From NCBI RefSeq assembly GCF_002812485.1, contig NZ_CP025003.1:372001-436000 (forward strand): 64,000 bases of DNA, read 5' to 3'. The stretch is from Dickeya fangzhongdai (GTDB lineage Bacteria > Pseudomonadota > Gammaproteobacteria > Enterobacterales > Enterobacteriaceae). Position 1 is the stretch's first letter; every line of letters starts with the position of its first letter. Positions 1 to 10,283 of this stretch are shown here, piece after piece. The position numbers and the translations under genes were made by a program. The notes below the pieces were generated by a model, which saw nothing but the letters and a program-made list of their open reading frames with translations, had not been told where the DNA came from and did not search any database.

Positions 1-1802
1 GTCAACAGCGGAATATCGCTGAACTGCAGCCCTTCCATTTCAAACCGGAAATCCGGCCCCAGACCGGCCTGATAGCTACGTGAGCTGGCGTAGAGCGCCG
101 GGCGCAGCGCGCCTTTGTTGCGCATGTCGATCATCGGTTTGAGCAGCGTCAGTTCATCCGGCGTGGCGATGATATAAACCGCATCCACGTTGCCGTCACT
201 GGTAACGGTGGCGATCGGCGGCGCCTGATTCGGGATGGTCAACCCGCCAACCGTGGTGGAGGACTGTGGAGCGGAAGCCGCTGTGATAACCGGTTGGCCG
301 TTGAGCGGAATACCTGCGCCGCTGTTGAGCGCCTGTTTCAGGTCATACACGCCGCCGGTGCGCTGCTGCAATACCACGCCGCCTGCCTGCTGTTGCCAGG
401 ACTTGGCGAAAGCGGCCACCACCCTGTCGCCCAGATTGCCGCGCGGCGCCAGAATCAACGGATGCTGCTTACCCTGCTTGTGAATGAATTGCGCCGCGTC
501 GACGGCTTCATCTTCCGGCGACAGAGCGAAATAGCAGATGTTCGGATTGGGCTGGATGTGTTCCGGCTGGTTCAGCGCCAGCACATTCAGGGACGGGTTG
601 AGTCCCGGTAGCTGTTCCACCTCGTTTTTGAGCAGCGGACCGACGATGGTGGTGGCGCCGTCTTTCTGCGCCTGAGCAATCACGTTTGCCAATGCCTGAT
701 TGGAGGTGTCGTAGACTTTCACCGGAATGCTGCTGACCGCTGTCGGCGCAATCGCCGGAACGGCGGTTGCCGTTGCAACAGGCGCTGAGACAGCCGCTGT
801 GGCGGACAGTGACGGGGTATTCGCATCTGTCGATGGCGTAGGCGCAGCCGTGCCGGTCGCCTCGGCAGGCGCGGCTGATTGCGCTACCTGCGGCGGCATC
901 GCCAGCGTTGCCTGCCCGCTTCTGGCGGCGCTAAACCCTTGCTGAATAGCATTGGCGAATACCTGCGCCTGCCCGTTCAGCGGCAACAGCAGCGCGATGG
1001 CGTTACTGCCGGCGGGGGCGCTCTCTCCCGGTTGCGTAGCCGCGGCGGGCGGCGTGCCGCCCAGCTGCGACGGCAGTTGTTTGGCTGCCGGGTGACGTGG
1101 ATAACGTCTCTTCCAGTCTTCTATCGCAGCCTGCAGGTCAGAGGGAACCTGAGCTTTGGTCTGCCAGAGATTCAGCAGGTCGAGCCAGCCTTGCAGGGTA
1201 TTTTCGTCGACATTGATCACCATCGATCCGAGATCCTGCTGGGTGAGGCGGGTTAATGCCGCCCAGGTCTGATCGATGTTGCGCTGATGGGCGTCGCCCT
1301 GCAACAACGGCTCCTGCCCAATGTAGGCGCGGATCAGCGTCAACGACGGGCGATCCTGAGCGGCTTTGATTTGCGTCTGGTAGTAACGTTCCTGTTGCTG
1401 GGGCGACAGCGACTTCACATCCAACTGGGCCAGCGTGCTGTTGGCGGCGTTCAGGTCGTTCTGCGCGACCGCCAGTTCGGCGGTCAGCAGGCGCTGTTCC
1501 TGACGCTGCTTGTCGCTCAATTGCGACGGCAAGGCGTTCAACTGACCGTTGGCCTGCGGGAGTTTGCCTTCCTGAATCAGGGCATGAATCGCAAGTAATT
1601 GCCAGCCAGCCTTGCTATCATCACCACTTTGCTGCATCTGCTGCAGGTAGTAATCGGAAGACGCACCGGCTTTGCCCTCTACGTGCTGCTGGGTCGCAGT
1701 GTCTTGCGGGGCCTGGCTGGGACAGCCGGCGAGAAACAGTGCCGCCAGCATGACAGGAACCAGACGGCCTGCATGGGTACGGACAGAATTTAACGGAAGC
1801 AT
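1..1802 (-). CDS. lpoA: LpoA, outer-membrane lipoprotein activator of PBP1a (3' end outside window)
   Basis: Read on the minus strand from an ATG at 1802, the frame stays open to base 1, so the C-terminus is missing. The first 27 residues form a lipoprotein signal peptide ending in LFLAGC, with Cys27 as the lipidated residue. An N-terminal TPR-like, Gln/Leu-rich helical region is followed by an Ala/Pro/Thr-rich linker (about residues 270-360) and the start of a periplasmic-binding-protein-like domain (ALLLPLNGQAQVFANAIQQG). LpoA spans the periplasm from the outer membrane and stimulates the peptidoglycan synthase PBP1a. The divergent neighbour is rsmI, as in E. coli. The Ala-rich linker is long, which is normal for variation in this family. 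Confidence 0.9.
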   Translation of the reverse strand, partial: MLPLNSVRTHAGRLVPVMLAALFLAGCPSQAPQDTATQQHVEGKAGASSDYYLQQMQQSGDDSKAGWQLLAIHALIQEGKLPQANGQLNALPSQLSDKQRQEQRLLTAELAVAQNDLNAANSTLAQLDVKSLSPQQQERYYQTQIKAAQDRPSLTLIRAYIGQEPLLQGDAHQRNIDQTWAALTRLTQQDLGSMVINVDENTLQGWLDLLNLWQTKAQVPSDLQAAIEDWKRRYPRHPAAKQLPSQLGGTPPAAATQPGESAPAGSNAIALLLPLNGQAQVFANAIQQGFSAARSGQATLAMPPQVAQSAAPAEATGTAAPTPSTDANTPSLSATAAVSAPVATATAVPAIAPTAVSSIPVKVYDTSNQALANVIAQAQKDGATTIVGPLLKNEVEQLPGLNPSLNVLALNQPEHIQPNPNICYFALSPEDEAVDAAQFIHKQGKQHPLILAPRGNLGDRVVAAFAKSWQQQAGGVVLQQRTGGVYDLKQALNSGAGIPLNGQPVITAASAPQSSTTVGGLTIPNQAPPIATVTSDGNVDAVYIIATPDELTLLKPMIDMRNKGALRPALYASSRSYQAGLGPDFRFEMEGLQFSDIPLL

Positions 1803-1861
1803 ACTGTATCCAGTGATGTTTTAACGATGCTCAATATTAAATCGGCAAACCGGATGAAACA

Positions 1862-2731
1862 ATGAATCAAGACCAACAAGCACAGATTTCCGCCTCCACG
1901 CTTTACATTGTTCCCACGCCTATCGGCAATCTGGCGGATATTACTCAGCGGGCGTTGGCGGTGTTGCAACAGGTTGATCTTATTGCAGCAGAAGATACCC
2001 GTCATACCGGTTTATTGTTACAACATTTCGCGATTAATGCGCGCCTGTTCGCACTCCATGACCACAATGAACAGCAAAAGGCAGAGCAATTGCTGGCGCG
2101 GTTGCAACAAGGCATGAGCATTGCGCTGGTGTCGGATGCCGGCACGCCGCTGATTAATGATCCCGGCTATCATCTGGTGCGTCGCTGTCGTGAAGCCGGA
2201 GTGCGCGTGGTGCCGCTGCCGGGGCCGTGCGCGGCGATTACCGCGTTGTCCGCCGCCGGCTTGCCGTCGGATCGCTTTTGCTATGAAGGGTTTCTGCCCG
2301 CCAAGACCAAAGCGCGTAAGGATACGCTGCGCGACCTGCTGGAAGAGCCGCGCACCCTGATTTTCTACGAATCAACCCATCGGCTGCTGGATAGCCTGCA
2401 GGACATGGTCGAGGTCTGGGGGCCTAAGCGTTACGTCGTGCTGGCGCGTGAGCTGACCAAAACCTGGGAGTCGCTGTACGGCGCGCCGGTGGCGGAACTG
2501 CTGGCGTGGGTGCAGGAAGATGAAAACCGCCGCAAAGGCGAGATGGTGTTGATCGTGGAAGGTCACCAGCCCGACGAAGAGGCGCTGTCTGCGGCGGCGT
2601 TGCGTACGCTGCAACTGTTGCGGGCGGAGCTGCCGCTGAAGAAGGCGGCGGCGCTGACGGCGGAGATTCATGGCGTGAAGAAGAACGCCCTTTACCGTTA
2701 CGGACTGGAGCAGGAAGACGGTCACGCATAA
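1862..2731 (+). CDS. rsmI: 16S rRNA 2'-O-ribose C1402 methyltransferase RsmI
   Basis: The 289-residue protein is full length for RsmI, a tetrapyrrole-methylase-fold SAM enzyme that methylates the ribose of C1402 in the ribosomal P site. Visible family motifs are [11 protein letters not shown] (residues 19-29), AAEDTRHTG (42-50), [12 protein letters not shown] (about 92-103) and [15 protein letters not shown] (about 120-134). The ATG at 1862 gives the expected N-terminus. It is divergent from lpoA across about 60 bases, and rnpB starts 41 bases after its stop on the same strand. Confidence 0.95.
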   Translation: MNQDQQAQISASTLYIVPTPIGNLADITQRALAVLQQVDLIAAEDTRHTGLLLQHFAINARLFALHDHNEQQKAEQLLARLQQGMSIALVSDAGTPLINDPGYHLVRRCREAGVRVVPLPGPCAAITALSAAGLPSDRFCYEGFLPAKTKARKDTLRDLLEEPRTLIFYESTHRLLDSLQDMVEVWGPKRYVVLARELTKTWESLYGAPVAELLAWVQEDENRRKGEMVLIVEGHQPDEEALSAAALRTLQLLRAELPLKKAAALTAEIHGVKKNALYRYGLEQEDGHA

Positions 2732-2736
2732 TCGAG

Positions 2737-2765
2737 ATGACAAGCCGGCCGATTTGCCCTATTAT
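2737..2765 (+). promoter_or_regulatory. sigma-70 promoter of rnpB
   Basis: A -35 hexamer ATGACA (2737-2742, 5 of 6 to consensus) and a -10 hexamer TATTAT (2760-2765) are separated by exactly 17 bases. The recognised 5' end of RNase P RNA (G at 2773) lies 7 bases after the -10 box. The -35 box falls just after the rsmI stop codon. Confidence 0.8.
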
Positions 2766-2772
2766 CCGCGCC

Positions 2773-3150
<378 letters not shown>

Positions 3151-3416
3151 CTTTTCAAAAACAATACGTTGGTGTGTCTCGGGGACTTCACAGCGAAGTG
3201 AGGCACACCAACGGTTGTCTCTTCCCGACTATCCCCGATGTGGCAGGTACGATTGCCTGTGTGTTCTATTTTCTCTGGTTTTTCCTTCCGGACGTGCGTT
3301 ATTTGTGTCCCGGTTTGATGCGTGTAGTGTCAGACGAGTCTATTCATGGGGGATCAATTGACTTGCGGGTGCTGGCTGCGGTGATACATTGAAACAAATG
3401 ACACGAGGAGCCGACT
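3151..3416. other. rnpB 3' flank with a long imperfect hairpin
   Basis: This gene-free stretch after rnpB holds a 47-base inverted repeat at 3167-3213: CGTTGGTGTG pairs with CACACCAACG, and an inner ACTTC/GAAGT stem lies at 3185-3199. There is no clear U-tract, so it may be a processing or attenuation structure rather than a classical terminator. The remainder up to the next gene shows a good ribosome-binding site (ACACGAGGAG, about 3400-3409) and nothing else recognised. Confidence 0.6.
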
Positions 3417-4226
3417 ATGCTGAATAAAGATACGAAACTTTGCATTTCTCTCTCAGGCCGCCCAAGTAATATTGGTACACGATTCCATAACTACCTTTAT
3501 CAAAAGCTTGATCTCGACTTTATATATAAAGCGTTTACCACCAATGATATTGAGCATGCGGTGAAAGGGGTTCGGGCATTGGGAATCCGCGGCTGTTCGG
3601 TATCCATGCCTTTTAAAGAGAGTTGCATTCCTTTTATTGATACGCTGTCGGATTCAGCCAAAGCGATAGATTCTGTTAATACCATCGTCAATGAGAATGG
3701 TCATTTGACCGCGTACAATACCGATTATATTGCGGTTAAAGATCTGATTGAGAAAAACCTCAAAGATAAAACCATGCATGTGCTGATAAAAGGCAGTGGC
3801 GGTATGGCTAAAGCGGTTGTGGCAGCATTCCGTGATAGTGATTTTCGTCAGGTGACTATTCTGGCGAGAAATGAAGTAAATGGGCTTTCTCTGGCGAATA
3901 AATATGGTTTTCAGTGGTGCCGGGATGCTTCAGGTATAAAGGCGGATATTCTGGTGAATGTCACGCCTGTTGGCATGGCTGGCGGGGAAGAACAAAATCA
4001 ACTGGCATTTACCGAAGAACAAGTGCTCATCGCCAGTCATATTTTTGATGTTGTGGCCTTTCCGGTGGAAACGCCATTAATCCAGCTGGCCAGAAAATTA
4101 AATAAACCGGTTATTAACGGTGCTCAGGTCATCGCGTTGCAGGCACTGGAGCAATTTGCCCTGTATACCGGTGTTCGGCCTGATGAGGCGTTAATGCAGG
4201 AAGCCTCGGCGTATTCTCGCTCCTGA
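3417..4226 (+). CDS. Shikimate 5-dehydrogenase-like protein (SDH-L family)
   Basis: The 269-residue protein has both halves of the shikimate dehydrogenase fold. The catalytic-lysine motif SMPFKES has Lys67, AYNTDY (99-104) supplies the catalytic Asp region, GSGGMAK (126-132) is the Rossmann-type NAD(P) loop, and NVTPVGMAGG is the family signature near the middle of the second domain. It resembles the Haemophilus HI0607-type shikimate-dehydrogenase-like subgroup more than housekeeping AroE, so the substrate may not be shikimate itself. It stands alone, with its own ribosome-binding site GAGGAG. Its base composition is visibly more AT-rich than the ygiD and rsmI neighbours, suggesting later arrival at this locus. 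Confidence 0.8.
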   Translation: MLNKDTKLCISLSGRPSNIGTRFHNYLYQKLDLDFIYKAFTTNDIEHAVKGVRALGIRGCSVSMPFKESCIPFIDTLSDSAKAIDSVNTIVNENGHLTAYNTDYIAVKDLIEKNLKDKTMHVLIKGSGGMAKAVVAAFRDSDFRQVTILARNEVNGLSLANKYGFQWCRDASGIKADILVNVTPVGMAGGEEQNQLAFTEEQVLIASHIFDVVAFPVETPLIQLARKLNKPVINGAQVIALQALEQFALYTGVRPDEALMQEASAYSRS

Positions 4227-4393
4227 CGAACTTGCCGTGTCTCCCGTTATCGGCCGGTTAAGCGTATAAGATCGGCTATCGTCAAATTTATTGACAATCA
4301 TCATCATGGGAATCCGACTGTATCGATGAAACAGTAGAGGTAAAGTAATCCCCATCGGTACTTGTTACCCTCACTGTTACTAAGGATATCGCT

Positions 4394-5182
4394 ATGAGCA
4401 CTTCCCGGATGCCAGCATTATTTCTGGGCCACGGTAGCCCGATGAATGCGCTGGATGAAAATGACTACACGCTGGCCTGGCGTAAACTGGGAGAAACCCT
4501 GCCGCGTCCGAAGGCGATCGTAGTGGTATCCGCACACTGGTATACCCGCGGCACCGCGGTTACCGCGATGGATAAACCGCGTACCATCCATGATTTCGGC
4601 GGCTTCCCGCAGGCGTTGTTTGATACCCAGTACCCGGCGCCCGGCGCTCCGGACGTGGCTAAACGGGTGCAGGACGTTCTGGCTCCGGTGTCGGTGTATG
4701 CGGATCATCAGGAGTGGGGGCTGGATCACGGCACCTGGGGCGTGTTGATCAAGGTTTATCCAGAGGCGGATATCCCGGTGGTGCAACTGAGCGTCGACGG
4801 CACCAAGCCGCCCGCCTACCACTATGAGCTGGGTCGTAAGCTGGCTGCGTTGCGTGACGAAGGCATCATGATCGTCGCCAGCGGCAACGTGGTGCACAAC
4901 CTGCGGATGATCAAGTGGAACGGCGATGGCGCGCCCTATGGCTGGGCGACGTCGTTTAACGATTTTGTTCGCAGTAATCTGGCCTGGCAGGGCGACGCGG
5001 CGGAGCACCCGTTGGTGAACTTCATGCAACACAATGACGCGGCGCTGTCCAACCCGACGCCGGACCATTTCCTGCCGCTGTTGTACGTACTCGGCAGTTG
5101 GGATGGTCAGGAACCGGTATCTACGCCGACGGACGGCATTGTGATGGGGTCGCTCAGCATGATGTCGGTACAGGTCGGATAA
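4394..5182 (+). CDS. ygiD: 4,5-DOPA-extradiol-dioxygenase family protein YgiD
   Basis: The 262-residue protein matches the class III extradiol dioxygenase (DODA/LigB) family. Metal and catalytic histidines are visible in LGHGSPMNA (His13), VSAHWYTRG (His48), LDHGTWGVL (His112) and GNVVHNL (His168). E. coli YgiD opens the ring of L-DOPA in vitro; the physiological substrate is unsettled. It converges on ygiC, with a shared hairpin between them, a gene neighbourhood also seen in E. coli. Confidence 0.9.
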   Translation: MSTSRMPALFLGHGSPMNALDENDYTLAWRKLGETLPRPKAIVVVSAHWYTRGTAVTAMDKPRTIHDFGGFPQALFDTQYPAPGAPDVAKRVQDVLAPVSVYADHQEWGLDHGTWGVLIKVYPEADIPVVQLSVDGTKPPAYHYELGRKLAALRDEGIMIVASGNVVHNLRMIKWNGDGAPYGWATSFNDFVRSNLAWQGDAAEHPLVNFMQHNDAALSNPTPDHFLPLLYVLGSWDGQEPVSTPTDGIVMGSLSMMSVQVG

Positions 5183-5209
5183 TACCCTGACCGTTATGGC
5201 CGCTAAAAA

Positions 5210-5237
5210 CACACATCGCCCGAAAGGACGATGTGTG
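5210..5237. terminator. Bidirectional hairpin between convergent ygiD and ygiC
   Basis: A perfect 9-bp stem CACACATCG / CGATGTGTG encloses a loop of about 10 bases between the two convergent stop codons. An A-run on the left side (5204-5209) would become a U-tract for the minus-strand transcript from ygiC. Confidence 0.6.
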
Positions 5238-5255
5238 CATCAAGATGTGTTGGCG

Positions 5256-6416
5256 TTAATCCAGAATGATATGCGGATAGAAGCGGGATAAGTCCTGGGT
5301 AATCAATTCCCGGTCTTCCCGCAGTCCGATACCGCAAGGGATATCGCCCACCAGCCAGCTGCCGATCAGCGTGTAGCTGTCATTGAATCTGGGCAATGGG
5401 TGGAATTGCTGCACGATGGAGCCTTCCCCACCGTAGGGGCCGTCCACGGCGGCGACCTGCTTGCCCTGCTGATAAATCTGTATGTTGGCGCCTTCGCGGG
5501 AAAACAGCGGCTTGACCACGTAGTCGCTCATTGCCGGCGGGTTGTCTTCGGTGAAATAGGCCGGCAGCAGGTTGGGGTGGTTGGGGAACATCTGCCACAG
5601 CATTGGCAAGAGCGCCTTGTTGGACACCACGCTTTTCCAGCCCGGTTCCAGCCAACGCACACCAGCGTCCGCCAGTTTGGTGGAGAAAGTCTCGCGCAGC
5701 ATGAATTCCCACGGGTAGAGTTTGAACAGGTTGCCGATGGTGTTGTCCTGTAGATCGGTGAATTGCCCGCGATCTCCCAGGCCTATTTCATCAATGTACA
5801 GGAACTGGCTCGGAACGCCGGCTTCCTGCGCGCAATCCTGCAGGTATTGCACCGTACCGCGATCTTCCTCGGTATCCCGGCAGCAGGTGAAATGCATATT
5901 GCCGAAACCGTGATGGGTACGCAGATATTCAAAGCGTTCGATCAGCTTTTCCTGCAGGCTGTTGTACTGGTCCGCGTGCTGCGGCAGGCGGCCGGCATTG
6001 ACCTGATCTTCCAGCCAGATCCACTGAAAAAACGCCGACTCGTACAACGACGTCGGGGTATCGGCGTTGTTTTCCAGCAACCTGGCCGGGCTCTTGCCGT
6101 CATAAGCCAAATCCAGCCGCGCATAAAGCGCCGGCTGGCGCGACAGCCACGAACTGCGCACGAAGTCCCAGGTGTGGCGGGGAATGCGGAATTTGGTCAG
6201 CAGCGCTTCGCTGTTGACCACCTTATCGACCACCTGCAGGCACATCTGGTTCAGCTCGGCGGTCGTCTCTTCCAGCTCTTCAATTTGCGCCAGCGTAAAC
6301 TGATAGTAGGCGTCTTCACACCAGTAGGGCTCGCCATACATGGTGTGAAACTGAAAACCATACTCGGCCGCTTTTTCCTGCCAGGTCGGGCGTTCGTGAA
6401 TCGCAATACGTTTCAT
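5256..6416 (-). CDS. ygiC: YgiC, ATP-grasp glutathionylspermidine synthetase-like protein
   Basis: The 386-residue protein has the glutathionylspermidine-synthase pre-ATP-grasp and ATP-grasp architecture. The N-terminal block [18 protein letters not shown] is followed by [20 protein letters not shown] and, near the C-terminus, the nucleotide-binding [11 protein letters not shown]. It lacks the amidase domain of bifunctional Gss enzymes, so it is at most a ligase; its substrate is unknown. It lies 11 bases downstream of ygiB on the same strand, in the conserved tolC-ygiB-ygiC arrangement, which suggests an envelope-related role. Confidence 0.9.
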   Translation of the reverse strand: MKRIAIHERPTWQEKAAEYGFQFHTMYGEPYWCEDAYYQFTLAQIEELEETTAELNQMCLQVVDKVVNSEALLTKFRIPRHTWDFVRSSWLSRQPALYARLDLAYDGKSPARLLENNADTPTSLYESAFFQWIWLEDQVNAGRLPQHADQYNSLQEKLIERFEYLRTHHGFGNMHFTCCRDTEEDRGTVQYLQDCAQEAGVPSQFLYIDEIGLGDRGQFTDLQDNTIGNLFKLYPWEFMLRETFSTKLADAGVRWLEPGWKSVVSNKALLPMLWQMFPNHPNLLPAYFTEDNPPAMSDYVVKPLFSREGANIQIYQQGKQVAAVDGPYGGEGSIVQQFHPLPRFNDSYTLIGSWLVGDIPCGIGLREDRELITQDLSRFYPHIILD

Positions 6417-6427
6417 AGCGGGTGACC

Positions 6428-7201
6428 TTATCCCCCGAAGGAGCGGCGAATCGGGGCCGCATTGCTGGTTTGACGGGTGCTGCCGCCGCTGGCGGATGTG
6501 CTGCCCGTCGTGCTTGTCGCGGAGCGATCTCTTTCCTGATTGCCGGCCATGTTGGCGGCAGGCGCACTGTTGAGTTTGTTAACCGAATCGCCAAAGCCGC
6601 CGCGGGTGGTGGTGATGCTGGACGGCGCGACGCTAGAGGTCGGTTTGGGCGTCATCGCGTCTTTAGGAACGGTAATGGGGCGTCCGGTGGCGGAACCATA
6701 GCTTTTGCCGCTGGCGTCCACATAGCTACCGTTAGCCGGGCTATTGGGGGTACGCGGGCTGAACACCGGCTGCTGCGCAAAATTGTTGCCGCCCATCAGT
6801 TTGCCCATCATGAAACCGGCCATCAACGGCATCCAGAAACTGCCGCTCTGCTGCGGCGCGGCGCTGGCCGTCGTGTTGGTCGCCGACGTAGTGCCGGTCG
6901 CCGAGCTTTGCGTACACTGACTTTCGCCGAAGGCCGCCACGCATTCTTCACGAGTGGCGTATTTGGGCGCGGTTCTTTCCGCTTCTTTCAAGGCGTTGTT
7001 ATAGGTGGCGGCGCACTGGTCCTTCATGGCCGGATTGGCGCGGGAACAGTCGTCCGCGTTTTGGTAGAGCGATACGGTTTCGTCGGTTTTCTCGCAACCG
7101 GAGAGAACAAACACGGCGCCGACAGCCAGCGCGATCGGTGCGATACGGTAACCCCAGCGCTTGCGAAAACGCGCGTGGTTGATGTTTGACGTTCTTTTCA
7201 T
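6428..7201 (-). CDS. ygiB: YgiB, DUF1190 lipoprotein
   Basis: The start is placed at 7201 ([16 protein letters not shown]), which matches the E. coli N-terminus; the longer frame from 7255 adds 18 unrelated residues. The 257-residue product carries a lipobox (VFVLSGC) after a hydrophobic stretch, then [37 protein letters not shown] and a Ser/Thr/Gly-rich tail ending RRSFGG. These blocks identify the YgiB family, whose function is unknown. It precedes ygiC on the same strand and follows tolC after about 190 bases that include the tolC terminator. Confidence 0.88.
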   Translation of the reverse strand: MKRTSNINHARFRKRWGYRIAPIALAVGAVFVLSGCEKTDETVSLYQNADDCSRANPAMKDQCAATYNNALKEAERTAPKYATREECVAAFGESQCTQSSATGTTSATNTTASAAPQQSGSFWMPLMAGFMMGKLMGGNNFAQQPVFSPRTPNSPANGSYVDASGKSYGSATGRPITVPKDAMTPKPTSSVAPSSITTTRGGFGDSVNKLNSAPAANMAGNQERDRSATSTTGSTSASGGSTRQTSNAAPIRRSFGG

Positions 7202-7350
7202 TGTTGATCCCAGAACAAAGTTGATCCCAGAGCAAAAGGGCATCGTGCCCATCATTTACATGTATTAAAACGGGTTTAAGAATAGGAGAAGGGTGAACAG
7301 CTTGTAAAGCGCCGGTGTACAAGGCATAGCCTGTCTGAATGCGGCGGACG

Positions 7351-7385
7351 AAAAGCGCAGGGGAGCCCGTCCGGGTTCCCCTGCG
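7351..7385 (-). terminator. Rho-independent terminator of tolC
   Basis: On the minus strand a stem of CGCAGGGGAaCCCG against CGGGcTCCCCTGCG is followed by CTTTT (plus-strand A-run 7351-7354). It begins six bases after the tolC stop codon. Confidence 0.7.
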
Positions 7386-7390
7386 AAATA

Positions 7391-8803
7391 TCAGGGCTTG
7401 GCCTTGGCGGCGGTTTTTGCTGCCGTTGGCGTGGTTGCCGGCGCCGGCGCATCGTCGCCGATGGCGGCGGACGTCGATACCGGTTTGCCCAGCATGGCGT
7501 TCAGGTTGCGCAGGTCCTCTTCGTTCAACGTACCGAGCGCTTGCTTGAGGTTCAACTGGTTGATCAGGTAGTCATAACGAGCGCCGGACAACTGCTGCTT
7601 GGCGTTGTACAGCGTGGTGGTGGCGTCCAGCACATCGACGATGGTGCGGGTGCCGACCTGATAGCCGGCTTCCATTGCGTCCAACGAGCTCTGCGCCGAG
7701 ATCACCGCCTGTTTGTAAGCGTTAACGCTGCTGATGGAGGCAGAGATGTTGTTATGCGCGGAGCGCAGCGTCTGAATTACCGAGCGGTGCGCGCTTTCCA
7801 TGCTTTCGCTGGATGCTACAAAGCTGTGTTGCGCCTGTTTCACTCTGGATGAGGTGCCGCCGCCGCTGTAGATCGGCAGGGAGAAGCTCAGCCCGACCTG
7901 ATTCTGGCCCACATAGGTGTTGTTGAAATTGTCGCCTACCGCGCGAGAACCGGAGTAATCGGTGTTGGTAACGCCGGTGGACGCGGTCAGGTTAAGCGTC
8001 GGCAGGTGGCCGCTTTCCGCTGAACGAATCTGCTCGCGAGCCAGGTCCTGGCTCAGACGGGCCGACAACAGGCTGAGGTTGCGGTTTTCCGCTTCTTTCA
8101 GCAGGCCGTTCACCGCGTCGGGTTTCTGCGGGCTGAAGCGATCGATATTCAGTCCCGCCAGTTGCGGATAGAACTGACCGGTCACCTGGCGCAGGGTTTC
8201 CATCGCGTTGTCCAGATTGTTGCGCGCGGTCACTTCGCTTGCCAGCACGCTGTCATATTGGGCGCGGGCGTTCTGCACGTCGGTGATGGCGACCAGGCCG
8301 ACGTTGAAACGTTGGGTGGTCTGGTCCAGTTCGCGGTAAATCGATTGTTTCTGGGCACTGACGTAAGACAGCGAGTCAATAGCGCGCAGCACGCTGAAAT
8401 AAGCGGTCGCGGTATTGAGCAGCAGCGTCTGCTGGGATGTCTGGTAGCTGACGTCCTGAATGCCGGCCTGTTTTTCCTGCAGCGTCAGAGCGCGCCACAG
8501 CGACATATTAAAGATGGACTGGGTCAACTGCAGCGAGGCGCTGGTCGCATTGCTGTTAATGTCTCTGCGGTCGCGGTACCCGCTGCTGTAGGTGTAGTCC
8601 GCGCCCAAACCCAGTTGCGGCAGCAGGGACGAACGGGCTTCATTAATTTTCTCAAAAGCCGCGTCTCGGTTGGCGGCAGCGCTGCGTAAATCCGGATTGG
8701 TCGTTTTGGCCTGCTGGTAAACCTGTAACAAGTCTTCGGCCTGACTTACGGCGCTAAAGCCGCCCAGACCCAGGCTGATGAGAAGTGGGAGCAGTTTCTT
8801 CAT
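7391..8803 (-). CDS. tolC: TolC outer-membrane efflux and type I secretion channel
   Basis: The chosen start (MKKLLPLLISLGLGG, 8803) places the AAGGA ribosome-binding site about 7 bases upstream, giving 470 residues with a cleaved signal ending VSQA. The protein shows the two structural repeats of TolC: NEARSSLLPQLGLGADYTYS, TQRFNVGLVAITDVQNARAQYD, LSFSLPIYSGG and GYQVGTRTIVDVLDATTTLYNAKQQL. It forms the trimeric outer-membrane tunnel for RND pumps and for type I export, including protease secretion in soft-rot bacteria. The C-terminal tail after GKPVSTSAAIG is Ala/Pro-rich and shorter than the E. coli one. A good hairpin terminator follows. Confidence 0.97.
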   Translation of the reverse strand: MKKLLPLLISLGLGGFSAVSQAEDLLQVYQQAKTTNPDLRSAAANRDAAFEKINEARSSLLPQLGLGADYTYSSGYRDRRDINSNATSASLQLTQSIFNMSLWRALTLQEKQAGIQDVSYQTSQQTLLLNTATAYFSVLRAIDSLSYVSAQKQSIYRELDQTTQRFNVGLVAITDVQNARAQYDSVLASEVTARNNLDNAMETLRQVTGQFYPQLAGLNIDRFSPQKPDAVNGLLKEAENRNLSLLSARLSQDLAREQIRSAESGHLPTLNLTASTGVTNTDYSGSRAVGDNFNNTYVGQNQVGLSFSLPIYSGGGTSSRVKQAQHSFVASSESMESAHRSVIQTLRSAHNNISASISSVNAYKQAVISAQSSLDAMEAGYQVGTRTIVDVLDATTTLYNAKQQLSGARYDYLINQLNLKQALGTLNEEDLRNLNAMLGKPVSTSAAIGDDAPAPATTPTAAKTAAKAKP

Positions 8804-9206
8804 TTGCATTCCTTGTTGTGCAGCAAAGTTTCTTGGTTGCGCCATCTGGAGACGATATACCTGTCGATTCTATCAGAATCGACCAATCGAATTAGGTGGC
8901 TGAATGTGCCATCTTTTCCTTGCGGTTATCCCAAAAGCCTATTTTACTTGGCGGCTTGTGGCTGGGCACAATGCCCGGCAGCATGCCAGAGGCTGCCCCG
9001 GCAGGATCGTCGTTTCCGGGTGTCGCAAAGGCATTGCGTTAATACCGGGAACGCCTCATTCTTGCTGGTAGACTTTCCGCACCTGATTATCCGTATCGGG
9101 CTGGCACGATTGCATGATGAATATTGCACAAAACGGTGAACGCCTGTCCACGTTTTCGCCACACAAAAGTGGCTTGCCTGCCGTGTTGTTCACAGGAGTT
9201 GAGTTT
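8804..9206. other. Divergent tolC/nudF intergenic region with repeat fragment
   Basis: About 400 bases separate the divergent starts and should contain both promoters, but no unambiguous pair of hexamers was found. At 8927-8952 a block reading TATCCCAAAAGCCTATTTTA and continuing CTTGGC matches the left end of the 147-bp palindromic element at 25523 almost base for base, so a decayed half-copy of that element lies here. A GC hairpin (GCCCGGCAGCATGCCAGAGG region, about 8969-9000) adjoins it. Confidence 0.5.
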
Positions 9207-9860
9207 ATGGCGTCCTCAGATACGCATCCCGGTACTTTTACTAAACCCGGTACTTTTACCAAAGATGATGTAGAAATTATTGCACGCGAAACGCTCTACA
9301 AGGGTTTTTTTTCGCTGCAGCGCTATCGCTTTCGCCACCGCCTGTTCAACGGCGGCATGAGCGGCGAAGTCAGTCGGGAAATTCTGGAACGCGGCCATGC
9401 CGTGGTGTTGTTGCCCTATGACCCGGTGCGCGATGAAGTGGTGTTGATCGAACAGATTCGCATCGCCGCCTACGACACCAGCACGTCGCCGTGGTTGTTC
9501 GAACTGGTGGCCGGTATGATCGAGCCGGGCGAAAGCCTGGAAGAGGTTGCCCGCCGCGAAGCGCAGGAAGAAGCGGGGCTGGTGGTGAAGCGTTGCCGTC
9601 CGGCGCTCAGCTATCTGGCAAGCCCCGGCGGCACCAGCGAACGGCTGGCCATCTGGGTCGGCGAGGTGGACGCCGGCGCCGCCAGCGGCATTCACGGGCT
9701 GACCGAGGAAAACGAGGACATCCGCGTGCATGTGGTCAGCCGCGAACAAAGCTATCAATGGGTGGAACAGGGGATTATTGACAACGCCGCCTCTGTCATT
9801 GCCTTGCAATGGTTGGCATTGCACCATGAGACATTAAAAAAAGACTGGGTGGACGGATAA
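9207..9860 (+). CDS. nudF: ADP-ribose pyrophosphatase (Nudix hydrolase)
   Basis: The start at 9207 follows AGGAG and gives 217 residues; the frame is open 93 bases further upstream, but that extension has no family similarity. The Nudix box is complete: [20 protein letters not shown] followed by AGLV. The enzyme hydrolyses ADP-ribose to AMP and ribose 5-phosphate. The N-terminus contains a small tandem duplication, [11 protein letters not shown], encoded by an 18-base repeat around 9230-9262. It overlaps yqiB by one base and begins the conserved nudF-yqiB-cpdA-yqiA-parE cluster. Confidence 0.95.
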   Translation: MASSDTHPGTFTKPGTFTKDDVEIIARETLYKGFFSLQRYRFRHRLFNGGMSGEVSREILERGHAVVLLPYDPVRDEVVLIEQIRIAAYDTSTSPWLFELVAGMIEPGESLEEVARREAQEEAGLVVKRCRPALSYLASPGGTSERLAIWVGEVDAGAASGIHGLTEENEDIRVHVVSREQSYQWVEQGIIDNAASVIALQWLALHHETLKKDWVDG

Positions 9861-10282
9861 TGAAGCGCTATGTCCCGGATTTCCCGGAAATGATGCGGCT
9901 AAACGAAATCAACTTCGCGCAGCTACGCCGCTTGCTTCCCCGTAATGAAGAGGTGGGCGCGGCGGTGGTTTATCAGGTCCATAACGCCAGCTACCGTTTA
10001 ACGATTCTGGAGTCTACGCGGTATACCGCGCTGGTGGAGATCCAGCAGATTGCGCCGTCGGTCAGTTACTGGAGCCTGCCGACGCTGGTGGTGCGGCTGT
10101 ATTACGATGCGATGGTTGCGGAAGTGTGTTCCAGTCAGCAGATCTTCCGCTTTAAGGCACGTTATGATTATCCGAACAAGAAGTTACATCAACGTGACGA
10201 AAAGCATCAGATTAATCAGTTTCTTGCCGATTGGCTAAGATATTGCCTGGCGTGTGGTTCAATGTCGGTTCCTGTTTGTTAG
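9860..10282 (+). CDS. yqiB: YqiB, DUF1249 family protein
   Basis: The 140-residue protein begins [21 protein letters not shown], the recognisable N-terminus of the YqiB family, and contains [19 protein letters not shown] and [19 protein letters not shown]. Its biochemical function is not known. The ATG overlaps the nudF TAA (TAATG), indicating translational coupling. Unlike E. coli, cpdA does not follow directly: a dispersed repeat of about 160 bases sits between them. Confidence 0.9.
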   Translation: MKRYVPDFPEMMRLNEINFAQLRRLLPRNEEVGAAVVYQVHNASYRLTILESTRYTALVEIQQIAPSVSYWSLPTLVVRLYYDAMVAEVCSSQQIFRFKARYDYPNKKLHQRDEKHQINQFLADWLRYCLACGSMSVPVC

Positions 10283-10283
10283 A

